This document shows positions 1 to 8,208 of a DNA stretch of 64,000 nt, piece after piece. The position numbers and the translations under genes are program-made. The stretch lies in NCBI GenBank assembly GCA_963695195.1, contig CAVOGE010000007.1, positions 1,116,001 to 1,180,000 of the forward strand. The letters run 5' to 3'. The stretch's first letter is position 1. Every line of letters begins with the position of its first letter. A model generated the notes under the pieces. The model ran no database searches and had not been told where the DNA came from. It worked only from the letters and a program-made list of their open reading frames with translations. This stretch comes from CF-167 sp963695195. Its GTDB lineage: Bacteria; Chloroflexota; Limnocylindria; QHBO01.

Positions 1-246
1 ATCTGCGTCATCCGCGACACGGCAGAGGAGGCGGAGCGCGTGGCGCTGGCCCTGTTCGCGGCCAACGGCAACGCCAAGCCCTGGTCCAATCAGCTCGTTG
101 GGACCCCGGAGCAGGTGGCCGAGAAGATGCGGCCGTTCCTGGGGATCGGCTTCCGGCACTTCATCCTCGGCTTCCCCGGTCCGCACGACACGGAGACGAT
201 GGAGCGGATGATCACCGACGTGAAGCCGCTGCTCGAGGGAAGCTGA
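1..246 (+). CDS. LLM-class (F420-dependent-type) oxidoreductase, C-terminal fragment
   Basis: Open from the first base of the window, so the 5' end lies outside; 81 residues remain. The tail carries GTPEQVAEKMRPF, then GFRHFILGFPG and a last helix ending in KPLLEGS. This pattern (a TPEQV element, then a C-terminal helix about 50 residues on) is typical of luciferase-like monooxygenase family proteins, which bind F420 or flavin in a TIM barrel. The F420 side chain operon begins 390 bp downstream on the same strand, which favours F420 as cofactor, but the cofactor-binding part is not in the window and FMN cannot be excluded. Confidence 0.75.
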   Translation: MCVIRDTAEEAERVALALFAANGNAKPWSNQLVGTPEQVAEKMRPFLGIGFRHFILGFPGPHDTETMERMITDVKPLLEGS

Positions 247-261
247 CGCCCTTCGATCCGC

Positions 262-415
262 GGTACCACGTGACGTAGTTCAACAGCGCGTCTCGCGCTC
301 CTTGACTCGCCGGCGCGCGCTGCGTCACTACGGGAAGTGGTACGGCGACGCGTGAGACACGGTATCAGGGCTCCGAGACCCTCCCCACGTGCCGATGAAC
401 TACGGGACGTGGTAT
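262..415. repeat. Family C inverted-repeat element (copy C1) in a gene-free stretch
   Basis: A forward arm (TACCACGTGACGTAGTTC, 264-281) is answered by inverted arms at about 328-344 (ACTACGGGAAGTGGTAC) and 394-414 (GAACTACGGGACGTGGTA). The same motif recurs at 32438-32661 and 35672-35896. It fills much of the 386-bp gap between the oxidoreductase and cofD. In the remainder (416-632) I see no convincing gene, only GC-rich sequence without clear coding character. Confidence 0.7.
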
Positions 416-632
416 CTCCGCGATCGCCCGCGACTACGGCGGTGAGTGCTACTTGTGAGCGCGCGGCGGCCCAGGCACGCCCTCAACACGCGAACAGAAC
501 GGGAGGTAGTGCCGATGCGCGTCCACCGGCACCAATCGGCTATGCGTGCGTGAGCAGCACGTGACGCAATAATCGGGCGGGCGGCGGACGGCCGCCGAGG
601 CAGGCAGCTCGCGCCAGCGCTACGCTCTCCGG

Positions 633-1577
633 GTGAAGGTCACGCTGCTTGCCGGCGGCACCGGGGGAGCCAAGCTGGCGCACGGCTTCCAGGCGGCGCT
701 CCCCCCGGGCGACCTGACGGTGATCGTCAACGTGGCCGACGACACCGAGCGCTTTGGCCTCCTTGTCTGCCCGGACATCGACACCATCCTGTACACCCTC
801 TCCGGCCTCGCGGATCGCGAGCAGGGCTGGGGCGTCCGCGGCGACACCTACACGGCCCTTGCCCAGCTCGAGCGGTACGGCGAGGAGGCCTGGTTCCGCA
901 TCGGTGACGCGGACCTGGCGACGCACGTCCATCGCGCCAACCTCTTGCGCGGAGGCCTCTCCCTGACCGATGCCACCGCCGCGATGACCGCCGCGCTGGG
1001 CGTGCCGAGCCACCTCGTTCCGGCGACCGACGACCGGCTGCGCAGCATGGTCCAGACCGATGCCGGCGAGGTCGACTTCCAGGACTACTTCGTGCGCCGA
1101 CACCAGGCCGATGCCGTCCGTGGCCTCCGCCTGGACGGCATGGCGTCGGCCCGGCCGAGTCCCGCGGCGCTCGTCGCGCTGGCGGAGGCGGAGCTGGTGG
1201 TGATCGGTCCGTCCAACCCGATCGTCAGCATCGGCCCGATCCTGGCCATCCCCGGCATGCGCGAGGCCGTGCTCGCCGCGAACGCGCCACGGATCGGGGT
1301 GAGCGGGATCGTGGCCGGCAGGGCGTTGCGCGGACCGGCGGACCGGATGCTCGTCTCGCTGGGGCACGAGTCGAGCGCGCTCGGCGTGGCGCGGCTCTAT
1401 GCGGGGCTGCTGGACCGCTTTGTGATCGACGAGGCCGATGCCGACCTTGCCCCGGCGATCGAGGGCGAGCTGGGGATCGCGGTCAGCGTCATGCCGACGG
1501 TGATGAGCACCGACCAGGACCGCGCCACCCTGGCCGGGGAGCTGATCCGCATCGGCGAGGGTATGCTCAACCGGTGA
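633..1577 (+). CDS. cofD: 2-phospho-L-lactate transferase CofD/FbiA (F420 biosynthesis)
   Basis: 314 residues, the usual length for CofD. The N-terminus VTLLAGGTGGAKLAHGF is the CofD nucleotide-binding signature, followed by NVADDTERFGL and CPDIDTILYTL. VIGPSNPIVSIGPIL near residue 190 is also diagnostic. The enzyme transfers the phospholactyl or phosphoenolpyruvyl group from the GDP-activated donor made by CofC to the deazaflavin Fo, giving (dehydro-)F420-0. Starts with GTG at 633 without an obvious Shine-Dalgarno. The stop overlaps the cofC GTG by 4 bp (GTGA), so the genes are translationally coupled. Whether the donor is phospholactate or PEP cannot be read from the sequence. Confidence 0.96.
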   Translation: MKVTLLAGGTGGAKLAHGFQAALPPGDLTVIVNVADDTERFGLLVCPDIDTILYTLSGLADREQGWGVRGDTYTALAQLERYGEEAWFRIGDADLATHVHRANLLRGGLSLTDATAAMTAALGVPSHLVPATDDRLRSMVQTDAGEVDFQDYFVRRHQADAVRGLRLDGMASARPSPAALVALAEAELVVIGPSNPIVSIGPILAIPGMREAVLAANAPRIGVSGIVAGRALRGPADRMLVSLGHESSALGVARLYAGLLDRFVIDEADADLAPAIEGELGIAVSVMPTVMSTDQDRATLAGELIRIGEGMLNR

Positions 1578-2170
1578 GCATCCGGATCATCGTGCCGCAC
1601 CGCGGGCTGGCTGCGGCAAAGACGAGGCTCGCCACGATCCTGCACCCCGACGAGCGCATGAAGCTGGCTGAACGGCTGCTGGCGAGCGTCCTGAGCGTTG
1701 CCCGCCAGGCGTGCGACGACGTGGTGGTCATCTCTCCCTCCGCGGCGCTTGAGCCGATGGTGTCCGCTGCCGGTGCCCGCCTGGTGGCGCAGCACGGGAT
1801 GGGTCTCAACGCCGGTCTCGAGGAGGCGCGTGCGGCCGCGCTCACGGAGGGCGTGACCACGCTGGTCGTGCTGCATGGGGATCTGCCCAACCTGGGCGCC
1901 GCCGACATCCAAGCGCTCCTCGACGCGCTGCCAGCGCCCGCCGGCGTGGTTATCGGGCCTGACAAGGCCGGGACGGGCACCAACGCGCTCGCCATGCAGC
2001 CGGCCGATGCCATTCGGTTCCGCTTCGGTGTCGGATCGCACGCCGCGCACCGTGCCTCGGCCGAGGCAGCCGGCCTGCCGTTCGCTACCGTAGCCCGTCC
2101 CGGGCTCGCCTTTGATCTCGACACGCCCGATGACCTCGTCCGCTGGATCGAGCTGGGCGACGCGGCGTGA
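1574..2170 (+). CDS. cofC: 2-phospho-L-lactate/PEP guanylyltransferase CofC/FbiD
   Basis: 198 residues, matching CofC. The N-terminal loop IIVPHRGLAAAKTRLA is the nucleotidyltransferase signature loop with the AK-(S/T)-RL element; the core holds VLHGDLPNLGAADI (metal-binding D in GDLPNL), and the end DLDTPDDLVRWIELG is typical. It condenses GTP with phospholactate or PEP to give the activated donor used by CofD. It overlaps cofD upstream and cofE downstream by 4 bp each, so this is a tight three-gene operon in order of pathway use. Confidence 0.95.
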   Translation: MSIRIIVPHRGLAAAKTRLATILHPDERMKLAERLLASVLSVARQACDDVVVISPSAALEPMVSAAGARLVAQHGMGLNAGLEEARAAALTEGVTTLVVLHGDLPNLGAADIQALLDALPAPAGVVIGPDKAGTGTNALAMQPADAIRFRFGVGSHAAHRASAEAAGLPFATVARPGLAFDLDTPDDLVRWIELGDAA

Positions 2171-2952
2171 TCTCGCTCACCGCGCTCGACGGGATCCCAG
2201 AGGTCGTGCCGGGGGACGACCTTGCAGCGCTCATCGCGGCGGCGCTCGCCGCCGCGGACATCGGTCTGACCGATGACGACGTCCTGGTGGTGACGCAGAA
2301 GGTCGTCTCCAAGGCCGAGGGTCGCGTGGTCGAGCTGGCATCGGTCACGCCGCGGGACGAGGCTCGTGCGTGGGCCGCCAAGTGGGGGAAGGACCCGCGC
2401 CAGGTGGAGCTGGTGCTGCAGGAGAGCGTCGAGGTGCTGCGCATGGCGCGCGGCGGGCTGATCATCTCGCGGACGCGCACCGGGCTGGTGTGCGCCAACG
2501 CCGGCGTGGACATGTCGAACGTGGGCGGGGGAGAGGAGGCGGCCACGCTGCTTCCCCTGGATCCGGATGCCTCGGCGCGCGGGTTGCGGGCGCGATTGCG
2601 CGAGCTGACCCGCGCGTCGGCGGGGATCGTGATCAGTGACTCGTTCGGTCGCCCGTGGCGGAACGGGATCGTCAACGTGGCGATCGGCTGCGCCGGCCTG
2701 GAGCCGCTCACCGACCTGCGCGGCACCCGCGACGCCGATGGGCGGGTGATGAGCGCCACGGTGATCGCGGTCGCCGACGAGTTGGCCTCGGCGGCCGACC
2801 TGGCCGGCGGGAAGGTGGCGGGGCGACCGGTCGTGCTGGTCCGCGGCTGGAAGCGCGGAGCAGAGGGCGCGGCAGAAGCGGGGGACGGGCTGGCGGACGG
2901 GCCAGGCGCGGCCGCCCTGGTCATGGACCGCGCGCTCGACCTCTTCCCCTAG
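2167..2952 (+). CDS. cofE: Coenzyme F420-0:L-glutamate ligase CofE
   Basis: 261 residues, the size of stand-alone CofE. It lacks the C-terminal nitroreductase domain found in actinobacterial FbiB. Motifs include DDVLVVTQKVVSKAEG near residues 36-52, DSFGRPWRNGIVNVAIG near residues 158-174 and DLRGTRDADGRVM. CofE adds gamma-linked glutamates to F420-0, using GTP and divalent metal. Third gene of the operon (GTG start overlapping the cofC stop). No Fo synthase gene (cofG/cofH) is in the window. The next feature downstream is an inverted-repeat element, then a convergent gene. Confidence 0.95.
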   Translation: MISLTALDGIPEVVPGDDLAALIAAALAAADIGLTDDDVLVVTQKVVSKAEGRVVELASVTPRDEARAWAAKWGKDPRQVELVLQESVEVLRMARGGLIISRTRTGLVCANAGVDMSNVGGGEEAATLLPLDPDASARGLRARLRELTRASAGIVISDSFGRPWRNGIVNVAIGCAGLEPLTDLRGTRDADGRVMSATVIAVADELASAADLAGGKVAGRPVVLVRGWKRGAEGAAEAGDGLADGPGAAALVMDRALDLFP

Positions 2953-2988
2953 CCTCCGCGCATGATCCGCGTGGTGATGGTCACGCCG

Positions 2989-3094
2989 TGGCTACAACGG
3001 CCATCGGGCCGTCGTTCAATGGCCGGGGTAGCCACACCGCGCCCATTCGGCCGGGGAGTGACCGATCTGAGGCACAACTTGGCCGTTATAGCCA
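2989..3094. repeat. Family B inverted-repeat element, divergent solitary copy (B3)
   Basis: Arms TGGCTACAACGGCCA (2989-3003) and TGGCCGTTATAGCCA (3080-3094) are near-perfect inverted repeats, with an extra inverted arm ATGGCCGGGGTAGCCA at about 3019-3034. The core TACAACGGCCA/TGGCCGTTGTA is shared with the two identical 117-bp copies at 41 kb. It lies between the convergent cofE and SnoaL-like genes, so it could also act as a terminator. Confidence 0.65.
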
Positions 3095-3153
3095 CCGGGT
3101 GACTGCGTCGTGCGGCAGCCGGCGTGCCGCGAGGCTGCGACCCGCCGCAGCCC

Positions 3154-3489
3154 CTAGAGGGGTTGCAGGAAGAGGCTCACGATCTCGGCGCCCTCGACCC
3201 GGAAGTTTGCCTCCACGTGCATGGAAGGAGCGCCGGGTCGCATGATCGTCAGGTCGGCGATGTAGCTGGCGCCCATCGAGCGCCCGTCGTTCGCATACAT
3301 GCGGAACCCGTCGCCGGCGCGCACGAACCAGCCGCCCACCTTGTCACGGCCGCGCAGGTTGGTGCGCTCATCGGAGCCGGGCACGGAGATGCCCAGCACC
3401 GCATGTTCGGCGAAGAGGTTGACCGCGGCGTCGCGACGGTCGTCGTTGATCAGCTCCATGAAGAGGTCAACGGTCTCGGTGGCACCCAT
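3154..3489 (-). CDS. SnoaL-like (NTF2-fold) small protein
   Basis: About 111 residues from the ATG at 3489; an ATG at 3534 would add 15 Gly/Ala-rich residues and is less likely, since family members start just before the TETVDLFMELINDDRRDAA helix. The pattern of helix, then LFAEHAVLGISVPG, GWFVRAGDGFRMY and a final beta strand VEANFRVEGAEIVSLFL fits the cone-like NTF2/SnoaL fold. Substrate and role are unknown. It converges on the cofE operon across repeat B3. Confidence 0.6.
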   Translation of the reverse strand: MGATETVDLFMELINDDRRDAAVNLFAEHAVLGISVPGSDERTNLRGRDKVGGWFVRAGDGFRMYANDGRSMGASYIADLTIMRPGAPSMHVEANFRVEGAEIVSLFLQPL

Positions 3490-3660
3490 CGGCCCAAGGA
3501 TAGCCGACGCGCCCTTGCCGCCCAGACCGCCCATGACGCTCGCGGTTCCGATACCCTTTCACCGTTTGCGGGCCATCACCAAGGGACCCTTCGGCCGCGG
3601 ACAACCGACCCGGATCGACTGCGGCGGGTCACTCTGCCGCCCAGATGAGGTGCCCCTGCC

Positions 3661-5298
3661 GTGACATCGCCCTTCGCGACCCTCAGCGCCGAGTTTCTCG
3701 CCGAGTACTACCGCGAGCATCCGGTCCATGCCAGCTCGCTCGGCCTCACCGAGTACGACGACCAGCTGGACGACCTGTCGGAGGGCGCCTTCGGGCGTCG
3801 CCACGCCTCGGACGAGGCCTGGCACGCCCGCTTCACGGCGGTCGACCCGGCGACGCTGACCTTCGACGAGGCGATCGATCGCGACCTGGTGGTTGCGAGC
3901 CTGCGCGAGCACGCCATCTACGACGAGTGGGACAACTGGCGCCGCAACCCGGACACGTACCTGAACCCCGGCCTCGACGGCGTCTTCATCCTGTTCCTGC
4001 ACCGCATCCGTCCGGAGGCCGAGCTGGTCCAGGCTGCCAGCGCCCGGCTGCGCGGGATCCCCGCCAACCTCGACGCGGGTCGCGCCAACCTGCGTCCCGA
4101 GCTCGTATCGCCGTTGCTGCTGAAGCGCGCCATCGCCCAGGCGCGTGCCGGTGCGCACTACACCCGCGACCTGCTGCCGCCCCAGGTGGCCCCCGAGCTG
4201 CGCGCCGACCTGGCCGCCGCCGGGGCCGTGGCTGCCGATGCGCTCGAGTCGTACGCGACCTTCCTCGAGGAGATGCAGCCGAACGCCACCGGTGACTGGG
4301 CCTTCACCGAGGCGCGCTACAACGCCATCCTGCACGAGGCCGAGCTGCTCGACACCGATGCCCGCGGCCTGCGCGATCGCGCCCACGCCCAGATCGAGTC
4401 GCTGACCGCCGACATGCGGGCGACGGCCATGAAGATCGCCGGCCACGAGGACTGGCACGCGCTGGTGCTGGAGCTCAACGCCGATCGACCGGCCACTCCC
4501 GAGGCGATGCGCCAGGGGTACGAGGAGTGGACGGAGCGTGCGCGCGCCTTCCTGAAGGAGCACGGGCTCGTCAGCTTCCCGCCCGGCGAGGAGTGCGCGG
4601 TCGAGCCGTCGCCGCCCTTCCAGCGTCCCGTCCTGGCGGTCGCGTCCTACCAGGACCCGCCCCCCTTCAACGACTCGATGCGCGGTCACTTCTTCGTGCC
4701 GTACCCGCCCGACGAGGCGAGCGAGGCCGAGATCGCCAAGCGGCTCGAGTCGAACTGCTACCCGAGCATCCCGTCGACATCGGTCCATGAGGCCTATCCC
4801 GGTCATCACTGGCACCTGGTCATGGCCAAGCTCAATCCATCGGCGGTGCGCCAGGTCTTCGGGACCAGCTACTTCGCCGAGGGCTGGGCGCTCTACGCCG
4901 AGCGGATGATGCGCGAGTCCGGCTTCTACGACGATCAGCGCCACGTCCTGTACCAGTACGAGGCGACCCTCTTCCGTGCCGCGCGGATCGTGGTCGACAC
5001 GAGCCTGCACATGGGCGAGATGACCCACGAGGAGGCGGTCACCTTCATGCTGGCCAACTCCTCGATGACCGAGCCGACTGCGATCGCCGAGGTGACGCGC
5101 TACTGCTCGTGGCCGACCCAGGCCAGCTCGTATCTGACCGGCTGCCTGGAGATCCTGCGCATCCGTGACCAGTTCCTGGCAGCGCGCGGGACCGATATCA
5201 CCGATTTCAGCGCCCTTCGCGACTTCCACGATGCGATCACCGGCGCCGGCACGTTGCCGATCGCCCTTGCCGAGCGGGCGGTGATGGCAACCGCGTGA
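3661..5298 (+). CDS. DUF885 family protein (putative zinc metallopeptidase-like), copy 1
   Basis: 545 residues, the usual DUF885 length. It carries the family motif HEAYPGHHWH with its first His near residue 376, and about 30 residues later FAEGWALYAERMM, whose Glu is the likely third metal ligand. The N-terminal FLAEYYREHPVHASSLGLTEYDD is also characteristic. DUF885 proteins resemble gluzincin peptidases, although HEAxPGHH is not the canonical HExxH. No signal peptide, so probably cytoplasmic. GTG start at 3661. The stop overlaps the next DUF885 gene by 4 bp, so the two are co-transcribed paralogues. Confidence 0.88.
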   Translation: MTSPFATLSAEFLAEYYREHPVHASSLGLTEYDDQLDDLSEGAFGRRHASDEAWHARFTAVDPATLTFDEAIDRDLVVASLREHAIYDEWDNWRRNPDTYLNPGLDGVFILFLHRIRPEAELVQAASARLRGIPANLDAGRANLRPELVSPLLLKRAIAQARAGAHYTRDLLPPQVAPELRADLAAAGAVAADALESYATFLEEMQPNATGDWAFTEARYNAILHEAELLDTDARGLRDRAHAQIESLTADMRATAMKIAGHEDWHALVLELNADRPATPEAMRQGYEEWTERARAFLKEHGLVSFPPGEECAVEPSPPFQRPVLAVASYQDPPPFNDSMRGHFFVPYPPDEASEAEIAKRLESNCYPSIPSTSVHEAYPGHHWHLVMAKLNPSAVRQVFGTSYFAEGWALYAERMMRESGFYDDQRHVLYQYEATLFRAARIVVDTSLHMGEMTHEEAVTFMLANSSMTEPTAIAEVTRYCSWPTQASSYLTGCLEILRIRDQFLAARGTDITDFSALRDFHDAITGAGTLPIALAERAVMATA

Positions 5299-6979
5299 CG
5301 ACCGGGGCGACGGGGGAGATCGACCGCCTGGCGGACGAGTTCTGGGACGCCAGCCTGCAGGCCGATCCGGTCCAGGGCACGGCGTTCGGGGACAACCGCT
5401 ACGGCGACCGGCTGCCCGACATCTCGGTTGCAGGGCGCGCTGCCCTCGCACGACGCTTCGAGCGGGCCTGCGGGCGCGCACGCTCGCGACGGCGGTGCCG
5501 GACGACCCGGAGGCGGCGCTCACCCGCCTCGCGCTGATCGAGGCGACCGACGGCGCGCTGGCCACGCTGGCCGCCGATGCAGTGGCCCACACCGTGGACG
5601 CCATGAGCGGGCCGCAGGCCTCGTTCATGGACATCGCCTCGTACCAGCCGCTGCGTTCCGGGGAGGATGCCGCCGCCATGCTCGGCCGCTGGCGGGCGAT
5701 GAGCCCGTGGATCGACGAGCTGGTGGTGCAGCTGCGCCGCGGCCTCTCGGAAGGTCGCGCCCCGGTGGCCGGGTCGGTGCGCCGGGTGATCTCCCAGCTT
5801 GACGCCCTTCTGGCGCGCCCCGTCGAGGACTGGCCACTGCTGGAGCCGGTCGCTGCGACGCCCGCCGCGGTCGACGACAGCTGGGCCGCCGACCTCGTCG
5901 CGGCAATCCGCGACGGCCTGCGGCCCGCTCTTGCCCGCTACCGGGAGTTTCTCCGTGCGGAGGCCCTGGCCGCGGCGCGCGACGAGGATCGGGTGGGCGT
6001 CTGTCACCTCCCGGGAGGTGCGGAGACCTATCTCCGCATGGCACGGGCGCAGACAACCCTCGACCGGTCGCCGGAGGAGCTGCATGCCGTCGGCCTGGCG
6101 GAGATCGAGCGGATCGATGCCGAGATTGCGGAACTCGGCGGTCGCGTGCTGGGGACGGCGGACCTGGTCGCGACGCTGGCCGCACTGCGCGGGGATCCAT
6201 CGGTCCATTTCTCGACCGCCGACGAAGTTGCCGCGGTCGCCGAACAGTCGCTGGCCCATGCCGTGGCCGCCATGCCGACCTGGTTCGGGCGCCTCCCGCA
6301 GGCCGCGTGCGAGGTGGTGCGCATGCTCCCGCACGAGGAGGAGCACTCGACCATCGCCTATTACCGCGACCCAGCCCGTGACGGGAGCCGGCCGGGGCGC
6401 TACTACATCAATACCTCCGCGCCCACCACCCGGCCGCGCTATGAGGCAGAGGCGCTGGCCTTCCACGAGGCGGTGCCCGGGCACCATCTGCAGGTGGCGA
6501 TCGGGCAGGAGCTGGCGCACCTACCCACGTTCCGTCGCCACGCCGAGACGACCGCATTCGTCGAGGGCTGGGGCCTCTACTCCGAGCGCCTCGCCGATGA
6601 GATGGGCCTCTACTCCGGCGACCTCGACCGCATCGGGATGCTCAGCTTCGACGCCTGGCGCGCCTCGCGGCTGGTGGTCGACACGGGGATGCACGCGTTC
6701 GGCTGGCCGCGTCAGCAGGCGATCGACTTCATGGCGGCACACACTGCCCTGGGGCTCAACAATATCGCCAACGAGGTGGACCGATACATCGGCTGGCCCG
6801 GACAGGCCCTCGCCTACAAGGTCGGCCAGCTGGAGTTCCGGGCGCTGCGGACCGAGGCCGAGGCTGCGCTCGGATCGCGGTTCGACATTCGACGCTTCCA
6901 CGACGCCGTTCTGGGCCACGGCGCGCTGCCGCTTGGCCTCCTTCGCGAATCGGTCAGGGCTGAACTGGGGCTGGGGTAG
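5295..6979 (+). CDS. DUF885 family protein, copy 2, with a frameshift near 5455-5470
   Basis: The first 55 or so codons (from GTG/ATGACG-type overlap at 5295) read IDRLADEFWDASLQADPVQGTAFG in one frame. The rest, from about 5460, reads RAGLRARTLATAVPDD onward in another frame to 6979. Both parts match DUF885, so one reading frame has been broken, consistent with loss of one base (or four, from a GCGG-type repeat). Joined, the protein would be about 561 residues. The motif HEAVPGHHLQVAIG and FVEGWGLYSERLADE are intact in the long part. A GTG at 5495 could start a shortened product. Sequencing error or a recent pseudogene are both possible. Confidence 0.8.
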
Positions 6980-6980
6980 C

Positions 6981-7019
6981 GTCGCGCGCCGTACCGCGCG
7001 CCGTACCGCGCGGCACCGC
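6981..7019. repeat. 12-bp GC-rich tandem repeat
   Basis: About three units of CGCGCGCCGTAC (the last diverged) lie directly after the DUF885 stop and abut element A1. Function unknown; other inverted-repeat elements in the window also have short tandem repeats beside them. Confidence 0.55.
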
Positions 7020-7160
7020 GGTTCCGCCCCACGGATCTAACGATCAACCATCGGCCCATTCCGGCCCTTTCGCGGCCAGATAAGGGTCAGGAATCTCGCC
7101 CCGTGGGAATCGGGATACGTAACTCGGCCCTGCGTGATCGTTGGATCCGCCCGGTGGAAC
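7020..7160. repeat. Family A element, copy A1 (141 bp, terminal inverted repeats)
   Basis: Left end GGTTCC..., with ACGGATCTAACGATCAACC, is answered by the right end TGATCGTTGGATCC...GGTGGAAC. Terminal inverted repeats are about 27 bp with a few mismatches, and an inner inverted pair is present. Lies between the convergent DUF885 and MerR genes. One of six copies in the window. Confidence 0.9.
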
Positions 7161-7206
7161 AAGCCAGGCGGCCCCGCCGGTCCCAGACCCCCGGGGTGAC
7201 GAGCGG

Positions 7207-8118
7207 TCAGGCCAGGCGGGTGCGCAGCAGATCAACCGACGCGACGAGGTTCTCCGGTAGCTGGAGGACGCCCCCCGCAGACGCGGACGGGGCGGCCTTC
7301 CCGCCGAAGGCGACCAGCAGGTCAGGTTGTGCGCGACGGAGCGCCTCGGCAGTCCGCTCGGCGGGGTCGATGTCGGCGGAACAGATGACGCCGACCACCA
7401 CCGCCCGCGCCGATGATGCCCGCGCCGCTTCGGCCCACTCGCCGGTGGGCAGGTCAGCACCCAGGTAGACCACCGGAAGTCCGGCGCGTCGCGCTATGGT
7501 CGCGAATGCAAGGGCCCCCAGTTCGTGGCGCGCCCCGGCCGGCAGACCCACGAGCACCGGGTGATCCCCAGCTAGTGGCCTCCTCGCAGCATCGAAGGAG
7601 GCCGCGAGGCGACGCAGCATGGCGTGGGAGGCGGCGTGTTCCCGGGCGACATCCAGCTTCCCCGCCTGCCACGCGTCGCCCACCGCAACCATCATCGGCA
7701 TCAGGAGCGTCTGCGCGACCTGCTCGAACGAACCGCGGCCGAACGCCTCGTCGAGGGCGGCACCCATGCCGACCTGGTCCGCCGCCATGGCCGTGGCCAC
7801 GAAGCGCGAAACCAACTCGTCGGCAGTGGCGGCAGCAAGGGGACCCGGTTTCGGTTCCTCGGCAGGTGCGCGCTCCGCGATGAGCTGCTGGACGGCCCCA
7901 TCGGCCATGTCACGGACGGAGGCCGCCGCGGCGCTGGGCCCCCAGCCATCGTCGATCAGGCGTCGCATCGCCTCCAACCGGGCGATGGCGGCCTCGTTGT
8001 AGAGGCGGTAGCCGGCAGCGGTGCGGTCGGGCTCCACGATCCGGTAGCGGCGTTCCCACGCTCGGAGGAGCGGGATCGAGACGCCGGCGCGGTGCGCTGC
8101 CTGCTTGATTGTGTACAT
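7207..8118 (-). CDS. MerR-family regulator with B12-binding sensor domain (CarH/LitR-like)
   Basis: 303 residues. An N-terminal MerR winged helix (YTIKQAAHRAGVSIPLLRAW, with the YRIVEPDRTAAGYRLY wing) is followed by a B12-binding helix bundle and a Rossmann-like domain. The CarH signature W-x9-EH is present (W150, E160, H161), and H198 in GARHELG sits where the lower axial ligand is expected, so adenosylcobalamin-based light sensing is feasible. CarH proteins repress in the dark and release DNA when light breaks the Co-C bond. It is divergent from the SRPBCC-SDR/heliorhodopsin pair, its probable target. On the minus strand TTGTCA-N17-TAGAGT ends a few bases before the ATG, so the transcript may be nearly leaderless. 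Confidence 0.9.
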   Translation of the reverse strand: MYTIKQAAHRAGVSIPLLRAWERRYRIVEPDRTAAGYRLYNEAAIARLEAMRRLIDDGWGPSAAAASVRDMADGAVQQLIAERAPAEEPKPGPLAAATADELVSRFVATAMAADQVGMGAALDEAFGRGSFEQVAQTLLMPMMVAVGDAWQAGKLDVAREHAASHAMLRRLAASFDAARRPLAGDHPVLVGLPAGARHELGALAFATIARRAGLPVVYLGADLPTGEWAEAARASSARAVVVGVICSADIDPAERTAEALRRAQPDLLVAFGGKAAPSASAGGVLQLPENLVASVDLLRTRLA

Positions 8119-8120
8119 GG

Positions 8121-8208
8121 TTGGTAGACTCTACTCCGTGGACAATCACTTGACAACTGGTACCGACATGCCACATGATGCGGCAGCACCATGAACAAAC
8201 ACTTGACA
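8121..8208. promoter_or_regulatory. Divergent promoter region with direct repeats, candidate CarH-type operator
   Basis: ACAATCACTTGACA (8142-8155) and ACAAACACTTGACA (8195-8208) are direct repeats differing at one base; each ends in a TTGACA -35-like hexamer. On the plus strand TTGACA (8150-8155) is followed after 18 bp by CATGAT. On the minus strand TTGTCA-N17-TAGAGT (8155 down to 8128) faces the regulator gene. The two promoters overlap, so one bound repressor could control both. ACA-containing direct repeats overlapping a -35 are known for CarH operators. The second repeat lies inside the start of the SRPBCC-SDR reading frame. Confidence 0.5.
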
